From the NCBI GenBank assembly GCA_047967505.1, contig CM106539.1: a stretch of DNA of 64,000 nucleotides; one strand, given 5' to 3'. The notes below the pieces were generated by a model that was not told where the DNA came from, did no database searches, and saw only the letters and a program-made list of their open reading frames with translations. The stretch comes from Dipteris shenzhenensis (taxonomy: Eukaryota; Polypodiophyta; Polypodiopsida; Gleicheniales). The position numbers were made by a program, and so were the translations under genes. Each line of letters starts with the position of its first letter. The stretch's first letter is position 1. Positions 1 through 11,676 of the stretch are shown here, piece by piece.

Positions 1-77
1 ATGAAGAATTTTGTATTTCGAAGTAGGAGCTCTCTCAACAACTAGGTAAAGAACAAAGACGGAATGCTAGTAATAGC

Positions 78-790
78 ATGCATACAAGAACCGTCTATCG
101 GTTAGAGACTGTTGAAGACTCAACCGCTTGGAGGACTGAACTACCAATCATTATGGCTAACCTACCCTCGCAACCCCTCAGAGTCACTGCTGCTAACCCG
201 GATGGTTATGCAATAACACACCCCATGATCAACAATCTATTTGTGGCCGAATCAGACACTACCCAACGTACTGCACTCATCAATGTGTTCCAAGCTTGTA
301 ATGAGAAGGACATGGGAGAGGATCGAGATAAGCACTGGTATGCTTTGCTGCTAGAGCCTGAGCTCTATCAAAATTGGATGCATGTCCTAGAAACCATCGA
401 TGCGGTTGAGAAAATAGGAACCAAGATGGAAGCTTATGATCCCAAGGTGCTTGAAATGGTGGTTTCCCTAAATATGCTAAATATTGTAAGGGCACCAGTG
501 GATGATCAGGGAGTGCAAAAGGTGAAGACAGATCTTCATTGGCTGAGGTATCTGGGTGCTGTCATAGCACATCACAAGTTCTTATCTAATTGGGGGCTGG
601 GTTGGATAGATTTAAGGCCCCCCTTGGATCTATTAAGAAATAGGAAGCCCCCCTCTCTAAAGTGAAGCCTCCTGTGAAAGAGAAAGCTTCTAGAGAGAGC
701 AAGGCCTCACAAACCAAGTCTACCAAGGCATCCTCCAATGGAAAGAAAACGGCTCAAGAAGCTATAGAAGAGGATCCATACCACCACAAG
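78..790 (+). pseudogene. Unrecognised ORF joined to decayed gypsy RT
   Basis: An open stretch from the ATG at 78 runs 195 codons to a stop at 663. A Lys/Ser-rich tail continues in an overlapping frame (662-844) until it meets reverse transcriptase sequence near 790. I recognise no domain: there is no zinc knuckle, protease motif or signal peptide. The lysine-rich end and its position directly before a mid-RT sequence suggest a retroelement accessory or gag-like ORF fused to pol by an internal deletion. This is inference from position; a host gene fragment is possible. Confidence 0.35.
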
Positions 791-2900
791 ATTAGCATAA
801 AACTGCATTCACCATGGAATGGGGAGTCTATGCCTCAAAAGTAATGATCTCTGGACTTACAAACCCTCCTACAACATTCCAAAGGTTGATGATAATGGCA
901 TTCAAAGAGTACCTTAGAGATTTTCTAGAGGTTTCCCTAGATGACCCATGTGTCCATTCCAACTGGGAGGACCATTTCAAGTATTTGAGACTTGTATTTG
1001 AGAGATGTCGTCTCTACCAAATCTCCCTCAACCCCTTGAAGTGCCAGTTTTGGGTGAAACACGAGGTCATACTTGGAGACATAGTGTCTAAAAATGTAAT
1101 TTCTATGGACTTCAACAAGATCAAACTTATTCTAGAAAACTCCAACCCACGAATGCAAAGGGTGTACAACCATTCACTGAGCATACAAGAGATTACCATA
1201 GATTTATTTACAAGTATGCTGAGATTGCTACCACTCGTAGTCCCTTGTACAAATTACCGATCGTAGTCCATTGGACAAAAAAATGTCAATTATCCTATGA
1301 GACCCTTAAGTTAGTTTTGGCATCAGCCCCCCAATTCTACGAGCACCCAATTGGGACTTAGTCTTTCATGTCCATATTGATGCTTCTAAATTTTCAATAA
1401 GGTACATATTGGCATAGCCAAGTGAATTTAACTTGGACTATCCAATATATTTTGCTATTCGTGCCACCTGAACAATGCCAAGAGGAACTACACCACAACC
1501 AAATGTGGACTGGCCACAGTGCATGCAGTTAAAAAGTTTATGCATTACTTGTTAGCAAACAAGTTTGTGTTCTTGATGGATCACCAGGCTCTCCTTTACT
1601 TAGTCAAACAAACCATGCATGACTAGTTGCATCACATGGTGGATGCTCATCCTCCTAAAATTTGATTTTACAGTGGTGGTTAAAATAGGAAGGGATGCAT
1701 GCACTTCATGGCTGATCATATGTATGGAGAACCCACAATAGGAGTGGAAGCTGATCTTCTAAATGCCCCGTTATTTCTGATTGACTTGGTTTCGGAGTGG
1801 GAATAGGAAATTAGACACTTCTTGGCCAATGGTTTTCCTTAGACAAGACACTCAACAAAGATAGGGCTAGAAGTTGATCAAGGAAGCAACCTTATATCAA
1901 TTGATACCTAGACAACTATATTGGATGGGAAAAGATTGCATTATGCATTGATGTGTTTGAGAAGAGTTTGTAGAAGTTCTAGAGGAAGTTCATTCAGGCA
2001 TTGTTGGAGGCCACTTCGTGGGGAAGCTTGTGACATGTAAAGTATTATACAATCCAAATTATGGTGGCCAATGCTCTTCACAGATGCAATCGAGTTTGTC
2101 AAATGTTGTGATCCTTGCCAATGTGTCTCCATACCTCATAGGCTAGGATTGCATGCCTTTGACCAGAGTTCTCACTAACCAGCCTTTTGAGAAGTGGGGG
2201 ATTGATTTTGAAGGTTCGATTAGTCCAGCCACTAAGGGGACTTAGGCCCATTACATTACAATGGCGACATACTATTTTACCAAGTGGGCAGAGGCTAAGG
2301 CCACAAGAAAAGCGGATGCAAGAGCAACCACCAAGTTTGTATACAAAAATGTAATATCCCAATTTAGCCTTTCACTAAAAATTGTGAGCAGCATAAGGGA
2401 CACACTTTGTAAATGACACGATTAGAATATTGATGAGTGAGTTCCTAATTGTGCATCGAAAATCCACCCGATATCAACCCCAAGTGAATGGCTAGGCCAA
2501 AAGCTTGAATAAGCTTTTGTGCCACATTATGACATGGACGGGCGAGGCCAAGTCACAATGACTGGGAGCACAAACTCACTGCCGCACTATGGGCATACCG
2601 GATGGCCTACCTATAAGGTTGCTACGAACTACCACCCTTTAGCCTAGCATTTGGGGTAGAGGGAGTTATGCCAGTGGAATTTATTATGCCAAGCCTTAGA
2701 GTAATGGTTAGAGATCGAATATCTAATGAGGCAATCCCTGAGAGATTAAACGAGCGGTATGGGTCCATATCAGGTTGTAAAGATCACACCTCAGGGGTCC
2801 TGCAGAATTGCAACCCTTAATGGTATCAAGATGGATGGCTATATTAATGGTAGGATTAAGCACTACTACATCCCCTTAACACTCTAGACATTACAGGCCA
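790..2900 (+). pseudogene. Decayed Ty3/gypsy pol (RT, RNase H, integrase), element E1
   Basis: Ty3/gypsy pol remnant beginning in the middle of RT. Residues matching the family appear in order: a GLTN..TTFQRLM motif (about 850-890), the degenerate active-site region FLEVSLDDPCVHS (about 925-960, where the second catalytic Asp region is only partly kept), and the C-terminal FERCRLYQISLNP stretch (about 1000-1030). RNase H follows (MHYLLANKF and MDHQALLYL, 1540-1600), then integrase (EKWGIDF near 2190 and a TKWAEAK motif near 2285). Stops and frameshifts occur throughout and no LTR pair was found. The integrase wording resembles Tat/Athila-type elements. It cannot be active. Confidence 0.75.
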
Positions 2901-3079
2901 TCCATCGGGAACAAGAACTTAAAAAGAAAGTTGCTCGAATGAAGTGACAAGTGTTAGAAGAGGCTAGAGTGCATCAGGACAAAGCAAAAAATATAGGGCT
3001 TATATCAATTTATAAAGTGTCCATGGAAGGGTTAAACCCCATGGAGAACCTAACCATCGCCCTTGCAAGGGTACAAGCC

Positions 3080-3260
3080 AATTTCAGTTGTACAAGGAAA
3101 CAATATCTTAGCCGATGCCTTCATTGATCCTGGTGCTAGCCACAACTTGATCTTCTATGAATTGTGTACTAGGCTCCTAATATTCAAGTTAACCTTGAAA
3201 CCCATGCATGGCAAGTAGGTTTAATGTTATGCCAATAGGTGCCATGGGATGAACAAGTTA
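3080..3260 (+). pseudogene. Retroelement aspartic protease remnant
   Basis: A short frame reads DAFIDPGASHNLI near 3115-3155, matching the active-site loop of plant Ty3/gypsy proteases (usually D-S/T-G-A-S/T-H-N). The Ser/Thr of the D-S/T-G triad is Pro. Protease normally lies upstream of RT, but this piece lies downstream of the integrase of E1, so it probably belongs to a second broken element. The frame decays after about 60 codons. Confidence 0.5.
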
Positions 3261-4430
3261 TTCTTGGACAAACATGCTGCTTGGCACAATGAACTGCCAA
3301 ATTGATTGGTGAGAATGTACGATGAATCTAACCAATGACCTCTGCACCTTGGTTGTCACAATTGATGAAGTAACTTCCATTCTAGCAACCCCTATAACAA
3401 AGAAGTTTGGAAAATAGCCTATGATCCCAGTGGTTCCAACAACGGCTCCCTTATCTACTGCAGCTGCTTCGAATCTAACTGCAGCCATACCAATAAAAAA
3501 GAATGGACCTACCACAACTGTACCAAGCAATAAAGGGAAGAGATGCTACTGGCTCCCAAAGGATACAGTCTCCGCTTCTACCACCCACCCAGATCATGTT
3601 GAGACAAAGTAAGAATGCAATTTTGCCTCTCCAATCCCATTCTCTATCCACAAAGGGTCAATCTACACCACAAAGAAAGGCGAGTTCCCAAAGACACAAA
3701 TCAACGAAAGGCCAATGATAGCAACATTCCCGATGGATACCCAAAAATTTGCTGAAACCTCAAGGGTTCTACCAAGGCAACACTTTCATATGGATGCCTT
3801 GAATGCGCTAGTCTCAAGTGTATACCATGCAACACCCTATATCATCCGTGGCAAAGACCACAATAGTGCCACAAGAACCTACCTCTAAAAAGGAGGTAGA
3901 TAAACAAGAAAATACTATTGGAAGCTCACAGGAGAATATAACAAATATACAACCATGAGACTCTCCCTTGTACCTCGCATGATCCTGCTATGAGAATTAA
4001 CAACACGAGTAGTTATGGTAGTTACATAAGAACCTATCCCTACAAAGGGGAAAGTAACACAAGAACCTACCATGCTCAAAGGAAAATGCGAGGCCCACTG
4101 TGTTCCAAAGTGCACCCCTTAAGTCTCATCCTTGCCTTCTTCTTTGACAACAACACCAAACATGGTAGACCCACAAGAACCTATCCCTAAAAAGGTGATA
4201 GACACCCAAGAACCTACCATTGTTCTTGTGGTGCAACCACCAGACGAAAATGCCAATTCCCTCACAACAACTTCTAGATCTTGATGGATCCGGCAAGTTT
4301 ATGCCAAGCTTTAGGAAGTGCTACAATTAGTTGAAGAAGGCACCAACAAATGTGTGACACCACTTTTGTAGGTTCCCCGAATGCTCTTTACAAATGCTAA
4401 GCAAGTATACCACTTGGAGAGATGCAAGGT
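3260..4430 (+). other. Decayed element-like coding region with QEP-type repeats
   Basis: No intact gene. Short open frames (3421-3612, 3503-3718) are Thr/Pro/Lys rich. Between about 3865 and 4220 a motif reading roughly 'caagaacctacc...aaaaagg' recurs several times, giving a repeated Gln-Glu-Pro-(Ile/Thr)-Pro peptide in one frame. Similar spacer peptides sit in disordered parts of plant retroelement polyproteins. Taken as part of the same broken element as the protease piece at 3080; function unknown. Confidence 0.3.
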
Positions 4431-5080
4431 GTTCTAAATCTTAAGAATTTTAGTCCATCATCCATGCATGGGCTCTAGGTGAGAAAAGAGAGTCAACGTC
4501 ATAGGTGAATATAGGGTATGGTCCACCCCACATCATCTTCTAGTAAAAATGAGCATGTGCCATTCATTGTCAAGTCCTAAGTCCTCCACACCATAAGGGT
4601 TCCATCCGTCTCCACTAGGTGACTAGGCTCCATGGGTTCACTCATTCTCCATTCATGAAGTTATGCATTCACCAACATGCAGCCACGGTCACACCATAAT
4701 CCTTTCAATTTCCACCACCTCATCATCTGTACCACCTCACATGCATTGGCACACACTTCAGTGAAGTCTAGAGAAGTCAGTCAAGTAGTTAAATTCCTCA
4801 TCAAGGCCCATAAAATTTAGTCACTACTATAATGATAATGCGATGATTGACTCAATCGTCGAACTGCTGTTCGCCTATACGGATAACGCAATGACTCCCC
4901 ACTTGCTATGCTAAAAATAAAGCCATTCATTGCTTTATTAACACTAGTCTTACTGTGCTATTGCTAAAGCTGACCTGCTACTTTAACAAGTGCCCAATAT
5001 AAATAGCTAGCCTCATTCTATAGGACCTCACTTGCTCTCGTTTTGAAACTCTGTCGAAATTTCATTTAGGGAGTGGTAAT
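4430..5080 (+). promoter_or_regulatory. Possible LTR/promoter remnant with TATA box
   Basis: No coding potential was seen here. Near 4998 the sequence TATAAATAG is followed by pyrimidine-rich DNA (CTCACTTGCTCTCG), the layout of a plant LTR promoter and start site, and short ORFs follow downstream on the same strand. I could not find a second copy or TG...CA ends, so LTR status is inference. Confidence 0.25.
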
Positions 5081-5509
5081 CCATTCACAGTTCAAGTGCA
5101 ACATCAAAGATTACCAGGTCTACTATCATAGCCTACTAAGGCTCTAGGACCTGGTGGTGGTGCCTTATGTCCAATCAGCGAGACTGCAGATGGTCACCAA
5201 CCAATTTCCCTACCACCTCAATCTCCATCAAGCAATGGAATTCATCGATCGATACAATCAAGTGATGTGCACCACCAGATGGCTACACACTAATGGAGAT
5301 TATCATTACGACTAATTCATGGTAGTAATGGTTTAGTGCATCTTTAATCTCCCAGCACACCCTCTACCATTTGCCAAGTGGTGGTCCGTGGAGAAGCGGT
5401 TGACCACAATGGTCGATTATAATTCCAAAGTACACAAAAGGGGAGTCCCCATCAATCTCATCAAGGATGCAACATTGGATGGGGTAGCTCACGTCATAAC
5501 ATTACTAGC

Positions 5510-6030
5510 ATGGATCTAGCTAACAGAGCATCACAGCATGCTTTTGAATTTCTTGGCTCACCTCACAAGCTCGAACCCATGAATTGTTGGGCTAATTTCT
5601 TCCACACCAAAATTCTTAATATCTTCATGGATGGCAAAAATATTGGCAACCCAATGTCCCTTATGCCCATCATACTTCACCTATCTGCTGATGATCTAGT
5701 TCTGAAAGCTTATGGTGATGTGGACATAGACATCGGTCTTCTTACAGCACCCTCCACTAGGTCCATGCCGACAAAGCCCTCACCAAAAAGGAGAAGAGAA
5801 GAACAAAGCGAGAAGGCATAGGAGGAAGCATCTGCAAAAAGACAGCAAGACAAAGAGGCCACACGTAGATTTTGGGAGGAAGAGGATGCTTAGATACAAA
5901 GGGAAGAAGCCAAAAAATAGTAGCGAGACCCTCTCCAATAGCAAGAGGAAATTGAAAGACTCTAGGCAGAGGAAGAGTAGAAGAATGCTAAAATATTGCA
6001 GAACATTTGTGCCGAGAGCATAGGTTAAAG
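5510..6030 (+). pseudogene. Decayed Gln/Glu-rich coiled-coil ORF (accessory-type)
   Basis: An ATG at 5510 opens 103 codons ending in a basic patch (PKRRREEQ). The same frame then continues past the stop at about 5819 as a charged Glu/Gln/Arg/Lys helix to about 6028. That extension contains seven in-frame stops and all are TAG, each within a Gln-rich coiled-coil context, so the original protein was probably longer. Its style matches the coiled-coil ORF downstream of pol in element G2 (48420-49311). No enzyme motif. Read as a retroelement accessory protein; the link to E1 is by position only. Confidence 0.45.
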
Positions 6031-6199
6031 AGGCCCATTGACCATGGAGAAATAAAAATAGATCTCACACAGGAGCCACAAGAGCCTACATCTACTAAGG
6101 GCCAGTAGCCACTCCAACCCTGCTCCTCCCCAATGTCTATCAGTAGGCAATGGAGTTTTGCACCTCCATCCCCTATGCTTCACAAAAGGGGTATGGAAA

Positions 6200-6620
6200 A
6201 ATGTTGATGGAAGACAACTAGGTTGCGAGCAAGGAGATGGACTTCATGGACTCCATCATGGACCTAACAGTCACCACAAAGAACATTCTCCAACAGCGAT
6301 AAGAAATTTTCATGTGAGATAACTTCATCACATTATAGACCCACCAGCAGCTCCAGTAGATAGAAGCATCACTCCAAAAGGAGAAAGCGGAGCACTTAAT
6401 GGTAGAGGCTAGTGGGCTCCAAGAAATTGAAGTTGGAAAGAAGTTGGAACAAGAGCTGCACCATACTCAAGAATCCCTTGCTAACCCTCTAGGAAGACTT
6501 GAAGGCATTGCAAAGATAGGGCACACTAACCAACAGTAGCATGCCTAAGTTGCGAAGGAAAAAAGAGCTCTAGAGCTTCAAGTACATATGCAGCAATTCT
6601 TACACTCCAGGTGGACCTGC
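6200..6620 (+). pseudogene. Second decayed coiled-coil segment
   Basis: In another frame a second helical stretch rich in Glu, Gln, Lys and Leu runs about 140 codons with motifs such as LQKEKAEHL and KKLEQELHH. It is interrupted by stops, mostly TAG. It appears to continue the coiled-coil region starting at 5510 after a frameshift. No catalytic motif is visible. Confidence 0.35.
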
Positions 6621-6661
6621 ATGCAACTTGAGTGTTGACCCCTCCACGATAAGAACCAGGT

Positions 6662-7054
6662 GTGATCCATGAGAGGTTGCTGGAAGCATTGTCCCATGCC
6701 TCCACCCTTTGCTTCACCTGCACCATTCATGATACCTTCACCTACTTCTTGCACACAATAGCTGCCATGGTTCTCCCACACAATATACTTCTTGACAACA
6801 CCCTCACACTGCATGACCTCAAAGAGGTTTTTTGCCACACCACCATCCAAGCCCATCCAATCATCACTATGGCATATTTTCATGAGGACATAGCCTTGGA
6901 TGTTGATATGGACATCCTCATACTCTTTTACAACCCCATTGTATATAGCTTCATGGTGTGGAGTAGAGTTTTGCAGGACTTTATAGACTTCACCATGGCT
7001 ACACCTCTTCTAGAGCTTGCCAATCCCTCAACCTTAGAAATCTTTGCAAGTTAG
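6662..7054 (+). CDS. Unrecognised 130-aa ORF
   Basis: Open frame of 130 codons starting at ATG 6662, rich in His, Thr, Phe and Ile, with hydrophobic patches but no clear membrane segment pattern or known motif. It follows the decayed coiled-coil ORFs on the same strand, so it may be the C-terminal part of the same accessory protein. Coding status is uncertain. Confidence 0.2.
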   Translation: MIHERLLEALSHASTLCFTCTIHDTFTYFLHTIAAMVLPHNILLDNTLTLHDLKEVFCHTTIQAHPIITMAYFHEDIALDVDMDILILFYNPIVYSFMVWSRVLQDFIDFTMATPLLELANPSTLEIFAS

Positions 7055-7230
7055 AAGCCCATTTCTTTTGATTATTTTTACCACCTTTTGCAACAAGTAA
7101 TCTCGTTTGCATGCATAGCAGACAAGGATGGCTTGTATTTGCTCATGTGCCACATTAAACATACATTTAATAGTCTTGAGGTCAGCAGCTAGATGCCATT
7201 CTACCTTTCACTGGCTGCCCTGACTAGGCA

Positions 7231-8180
7231 ATGGAATATAAACTCGACATAATTTCTACCATACCCTTGCATCCAATCAAGACTTTTGTGGAGGGTTTCT
7301 GGATTGCAAGGTTGGTACTGAATAGGGATGTTCCTGGGAAATATCCATCATGGAACCCAATTCTTGAAATTCCTCTTGAGAGAGTACACATTTGTTTGCT
7401 TCATGCTATTGTGAGAATAATTGAAAAGTTGGTGCATCTATATATCATTGATGCATATAACTTGAAGCCCCAACAATGAAGCCCCAACAAGAGAGTGAGA
7501 GGATGATTGCAAGAATTGAAAAGGTTCTTTCAGACATGGGACTACGCTTTGGGCAAGTAAGGATTACAAAAGATATAAAAAAACATGCAATGTTCCTTGT
7601 AAGCCAAGCTTTGGTACTTGATAGCTTGGTACCTTTACCTACAAAAGCTAGAATATGGAGATTTCTTGGGGAAATAATCATTTCACATAGTACATGGTAA
7701 TCTCTATCGTGGACATTGAGATGCGCATATTGAATGGTCCTATACTTACTAATTTGTTTTTCTATTTGTAGCACATTTTATACGCTCATGCACCATACAT
7801 GGCATGGAATTATGAAACCATTGGAGTGTGGTCCCACTCAGGGCATGGAAAGATCACGTTGACAAGCATGTTGTGCATATAATAGAGCGACCCAACACTG
7901 GGGTGGTAGAACTAAGTCAAGCCCGATGGTTCAGTTGGTTCAATGGTGGTACAAGCGTATCGAAATAAGAGGAGATACAACACTAGCATTCAAAGAGCCC
8001 TTAGTGTCCCATGCAGTGCAAAATGTTAACATGAAACGTAGAAGAAGAATATACAAGTCATCAAATGCAAGACATAATCATGCAAGGTGGCATGCAACCC
8101 ATCATGGACAGAAGTGCATGTGGGTGGAGGCAAATGAAAATGATGGTTTAGACTCTTCCAATGTGGATGCCCATGCATAA
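7231..8180 (+). pseudogene. Fragmented unknown protein, three ORF pieces
   Basis: Three neighbouring open frames on one strand (7231-7479, 82 aa; 7476-7700, 74 aa; 7926-8180, 84 aa) read as ordinary protein with balanced composition. The first contains PLERVHICLLHAIVRI, the second MIARIEKVLSDMG, and the third is His/Arg rich and ends acidic. The first two overlap by four bases, suggesting a frameshifted single product. I do not recognise a family. The setting among dead transposons favours a transposon-derived or captured gene fragment. Confidence 0.3.
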
Positions 8181-8189
8181 GTTTCAGAA

Positions 8190-8990
8190 TTTATTTGTAA
8201 TTTTAGCTATGTGATTTGCAGTAAAGCCAACGTATAATGGCCATGAATTGTAGTACAAATGGGAAATTTTGAGTTTTTGGATGTTAGTTATATGGTTTTT
8301 AGTTCAAGGTTTGCACCACTTTTATTTTTTTAAGAGTTTATATAAAAAACAAGTATTTTTAAAAATTAGGGTTTTGGCCCCTATATGAAAGAATGGGCCC
8401 TCATTTTCATTTCATTGTTTGAAGAGCTCTCCACTCCCACTTGCCCCTAACACTCCACATTTTCTCTCGCACCCTCACCCTTTCTCTTGCACACTCTCTC
8501 CATCCTCCATGGCCAAGTCCAAGATCAAGGAACTAAGGAGATTGGCATAGTAAGACCCATATCCAAACTTAGAGATAGAGAGCAAGAGCCCATCCTCCTC
8601 TCCCCCCATGATCCCTGCTGAAGGGAGAAACTACTGTTCCGGAGGCCAAAGAGGCAACCACAGAGGGAGCAAGGGGAAATGCCATAGATAGAGGGACAAA
8701 GGAAGGCCCAAGAGGATTAGGATGCAAAGACCAATGATTCAGAGAACACAGAGGAGGAGCATGAGGAAGAGCAATAGTGAAGGACATAATAGATGACCAA
8801 GATGAGGGCAAAGGATGTCACTATGATAGCAAATAATATGTAGCTCATTGTACATCTTAGGAAGCCCGAGGACACTTAAGTTTTTTGTATATATGCCTTG
8901 GGTGATAGTCAGGGTTCAGTTGGCGTACTCTACCTTTGGGCATCACTTTTGTATCATCCTCTTTTGAATAGAATAAAGTGTCATTTTTTG
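8190..8990 (+). other. Leader-like pyrimidine-rich stretch with very short ATG frame
   Basis: From about 8400 to 8510 the DNA is C/T rich (CTCTCGCACCCTC...), like a plant 5' leader, ending in ATGGCCAAGTCC at 8509. That frame stops after 13 codons, and the following frame encodes a Ser/Pro-rich then Arg/Gly-rich peptide with stops. A broken gene or element start is possible. Nothing else is recognisable up to 8990. Confidence 0.2.
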
Positions 8991-9200
8991 CATCGTCTTT
9001 GTATCTGCAATCTCAAATTTATTTTCATTGTATTTGCAAATCTACAATTTGCTAACATGAAATCTACAATTTACTTTCATTGTATTTGCAATCTACAATT
9101 TACTTACATGCAAATTTGAAACAATAAATAATATTTTTCCTTTGTGTTTGCAATCTCAATTTACGTACATGCAAAATGAAATAATATTTAGCAAATCTCA
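8990..9200. repeat. AT-rich short tandem repeat (about 35 bp unit)
   Basis: A degenerate direct repeat built on 'TTCATTGTATTTGCAATCTACAATTTAC' recurs four to five times between 8990 and about 9200, with the phrase 'tgcaatct(a)caattta' repeated each time. The 73-aa frame across it is a by-product of the repeat. Confidence 0.6.
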
Positions 9201-9830
9201 ATGGAACATGCAAAAGGAAATAATACTCAATTTTCCTTAGATACAAAAGGAAACAATATTCAGTATAACAAACAAGAAAATAAATTGAAAATTTTACTCT
9301 TTATTGACTCAGAGTGGTATTACAAAGAGCATCCACTTTAGGACACATGTTACTCTAGCCTACGCTTCTTCTTGCTTTGTTTTTAGCTTGCTCAAGAAGA
9401 GAGGGTTGCACAATTTCATTTTCTATGGCTTGGGGATCCGTGACACTAGCTAGCCCTACAATAGCTATGATGCTATGGAGAGGTTCGGATCGTGTGTCCA
9501 AGAACAAAAATAGAGCTACATTACACCTAATCAATCAAAACAATACAATCCACAGTAGGATGGATGGCCCTCATCTTCACTATCTGACTAAGGACCCTGA
9601 ACTTCATAATGTTTAACTTTCCATCTAGAGATAAAAATGTGCTGAGCCACTCTATTGATGTAGTGGCCAATTGAAGCCATCCCCCTACCAGAAGATCCCC
9701 TGGTTCCACCCTTGCATCTAGCATATTCATCAATCCACAAGATATCCTACAACCAACGTATTACATCAAAACACTAAACCATGATTTGTGATTATATAAA
9801 TTAAGAAAACATACTTTTTCAGGAATAAAT

Positions 9831-10161
9831 AAGGGTTAGGGTCTTCTCACATTGGAAAAATGAATTGTTAAAAATATCAGCTCCAGGAGGCCATTGAGGG
9901 CTTATTTTCCATGTGCATGACTTATAGAGGAAAAAAACCCCTATAAGCCCTAAATCCGTGACCACGACCCAGTTTTTGCATGCGACCAGGGCCCAATCTT
10001 TGCAAAAGATGAGCCTTAGTTGCATGATGTTAAGTTTAGGGCTTATAGGGGTTTTTCCTCTATAAATCATGCATATTGAAAATAAGCCCTCAATGGCCTC
10101 TTGGAGCTGATATTTTTAGCAGTTGATTTTTCCTATGTGAGAAAACCGTAATCCTAACCTT
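9831..10161. mobile_element. Foldback/MITE-like palindromic element F1
   Basis: The left arm (9831-9955) and the reverse complement of the right arm (10035-10161) match over about 125 bp, sharing the blocks 'cctctataag/cttatagagg', 'ccctcaatggcc/ggccattgaggg' and 'tgagaaaac/gtcttctca' in mirrored order. The 79-bp centre contains ACCAGGGCC and TTTGCAAAA. No coding capacity. This is the structure of a foldback or long-TIR MITE. A partial extra copy of the right arm lies just outside at 10166-10235. I did not find convincing target duplications. Confidence 0.8.
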
Positions 10162-10165
10162 GTGA

Positions 10166-10320
10166 CAAAATAAGCCCTCAATGGCCTCCTGGGGCTGATA
10201 TTTTTCATATGTGAGAAAACCCTAATCCTAACTTTGTCCCCTATTGGCTGAATAAAAATTCTAAACTTGATTTTGTCTCCTATATGAGAAAACCCTAAAC
10301 CTAGCTTTGTCCCTAAGTGG
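10166..10320. repeat. Tandem partial copies of the F1 right arm
   Basis: 'aataagccctcaatggcctcctgg..ctgatatttttcatatgtgagaaaaccctaatcctaac' repeats the F1 right arm, with an internal gap. The phrase 'atgagaaaaccctaa(a)cctagctttgtccc' then recurs near 10275-10310. This suggests slippage or repeated insertion of foldback arm DNA. Confidence 0.55.
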
Positions 10321-10375
10321 AGTGTCAAGGGCAAGTGGGTGGGGGTGTGGGAGTGGAGAGTTCAATTTATTCAAT

Positions 10376-10732
10376 TTCAACTAGTGGGGAATAAAAGACA
10401 GGGTTTAGGATCTAGGAAGCAAAACCCAACAAATTTTTTGTCCTTTAAACCGAGGTTATCCTGCCAAGTATACTAGGTAGGTGTATGAATTTGCAGCCCA
10501 AAATATGCCCTGGAAGCATGATATGTGACATCGTGCAACCAGGGCCTACTTTTTGCAAAAATTGGGCCCTATTTGCACGCTGTTGGATTTAGGGCTTAAA
10601 GGACATATTTTGGGCTGATAATGCATATACCTACCTGGTATACTTGTAGGATAACCTGGATTTAAAAGAATTTTTTAAATGGGTTTTGCTTCCTAGATCC
10701 TAAACCCTATTTTTTATTCCCTACCAGTTGAA
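10376..10732. mobile_element. Foldback/MITE-like palindromic element F2
   Basis: The left arm (10376-about 10515) and the reverse complement of the right arm (about 10584-10732) pair over about 140 bp, including 'ggataaaa..gggtttaggatctaggaagcaaaaccca' and 'aggttatcctgccaagtatac'. The centre again carries ACCAGGGCC and TTTGCAAAA, flanked by GTGCAA/TTGCAC, so F2 is a relative of F1 placed about 210 bp away. No ORF. The arms would form a very stable hairpin as RNA. Confidence 0.8.
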
Positions 10733-10791
10733 GGCACAACATGGATTTTCCTTGTTCAAATGGAAACTAGAATTATACAGATGATATTGAA

Positions 10792-11676
10792 TCACATGAA
10801 GAAGCTGGCAAAGCTAAATACCTTTTTTGCCTCCTCGTGAACGGTGTCAACTATAGTGTCCAACTGGACTCCCTTTTGTGGTTGGTCTTGAACTGCATGC
10901 TGGCTTGAGGTGCCAGCTTCTTCATTTCTCTCCCCGAACGCCCTCTGCAAATTCATAAATTGCTCATCGGACAATGTGTACTCTGGTGTGGCATCCTCGA
11001 TTGCCTTTTATGTTCATTGGATTGCCTCCAGATCGGTGAGGCTTGAGTCATCGAAGCATGCAATCTCATCGATTACTAGATCGATTGGAGCATCAAAGTC
11101 ATTGACATCATCAAAGGTTTCATTCAAGAGCCAACATAGCACCTTATCCTCTCAAAGATCGGTTTCATCCATCACTTTCAATAGGGTAAGATATTCCTCA
11201 CCCTCAATCTTGATTGGATCAACCGAAGTGAGGTGTGGCTTGGTTGCTGCCTCATATGGATTATAGGTGGAGGATGGATATGCATGAGTCGGATATGATG
11301 ATAAGATGACCTTGCTCTCAACGTACTCCTCAGCTAGGTTAATAGTACACTTCTCAGGTCCTATGTCTAGGTTAATGTCATCTCCTCCACCACTTGTTGA
11401 TGGACCTGCTCCACCACTTGTGGATGCAGAAGGACCCTCGGGCTATTCACCAACATCCTCATTAAACTTGCTAGTTACAAGGAGAATGGGAAGGGCTGCA
11501 TCTCTCCCGATCAAATGAATTGGGGAAGATGAATCATTCCCGATGGGAATAGCATACTCACGGAGAGAGACTAGGACATTATCCATGGCCCTACCTAGTG
11601 TCTTCTTGAAGTTAGCACTATAGTCAAAAGAGCTCAAAATATCCAAGTGAAACCCATTCGTGAGGGTGAGAGTGCG
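10792..11676 (-). pseudogene. Exon-like sequence captured or fused to copia C1
   Basis: Read on the minus strand, one frame runs from 11676 to 10792 (about 295 codons) with only a few stops (near 11443, 11157 and 11008-11014). It begins in frame with the copia RT. It contains AMDNVLVSLREYAIPIG, a Ser/Thr/Gly-rich linker (STSGGAGPSTSGGGDD), an acidic region and a C-terminus ending FASFFM. None of this matches RT, RNase H or an LTR. It looks like host exon or other-element coding sequence joined to a truncated copia. Family not recognised. Confidence 0.5.

Noticed and set aside
9831-10732. Interstitial telomere repeats because of CCCTAAA-like words
   Set aside because: The words occur singly within palindrome arms and are not in tandem.
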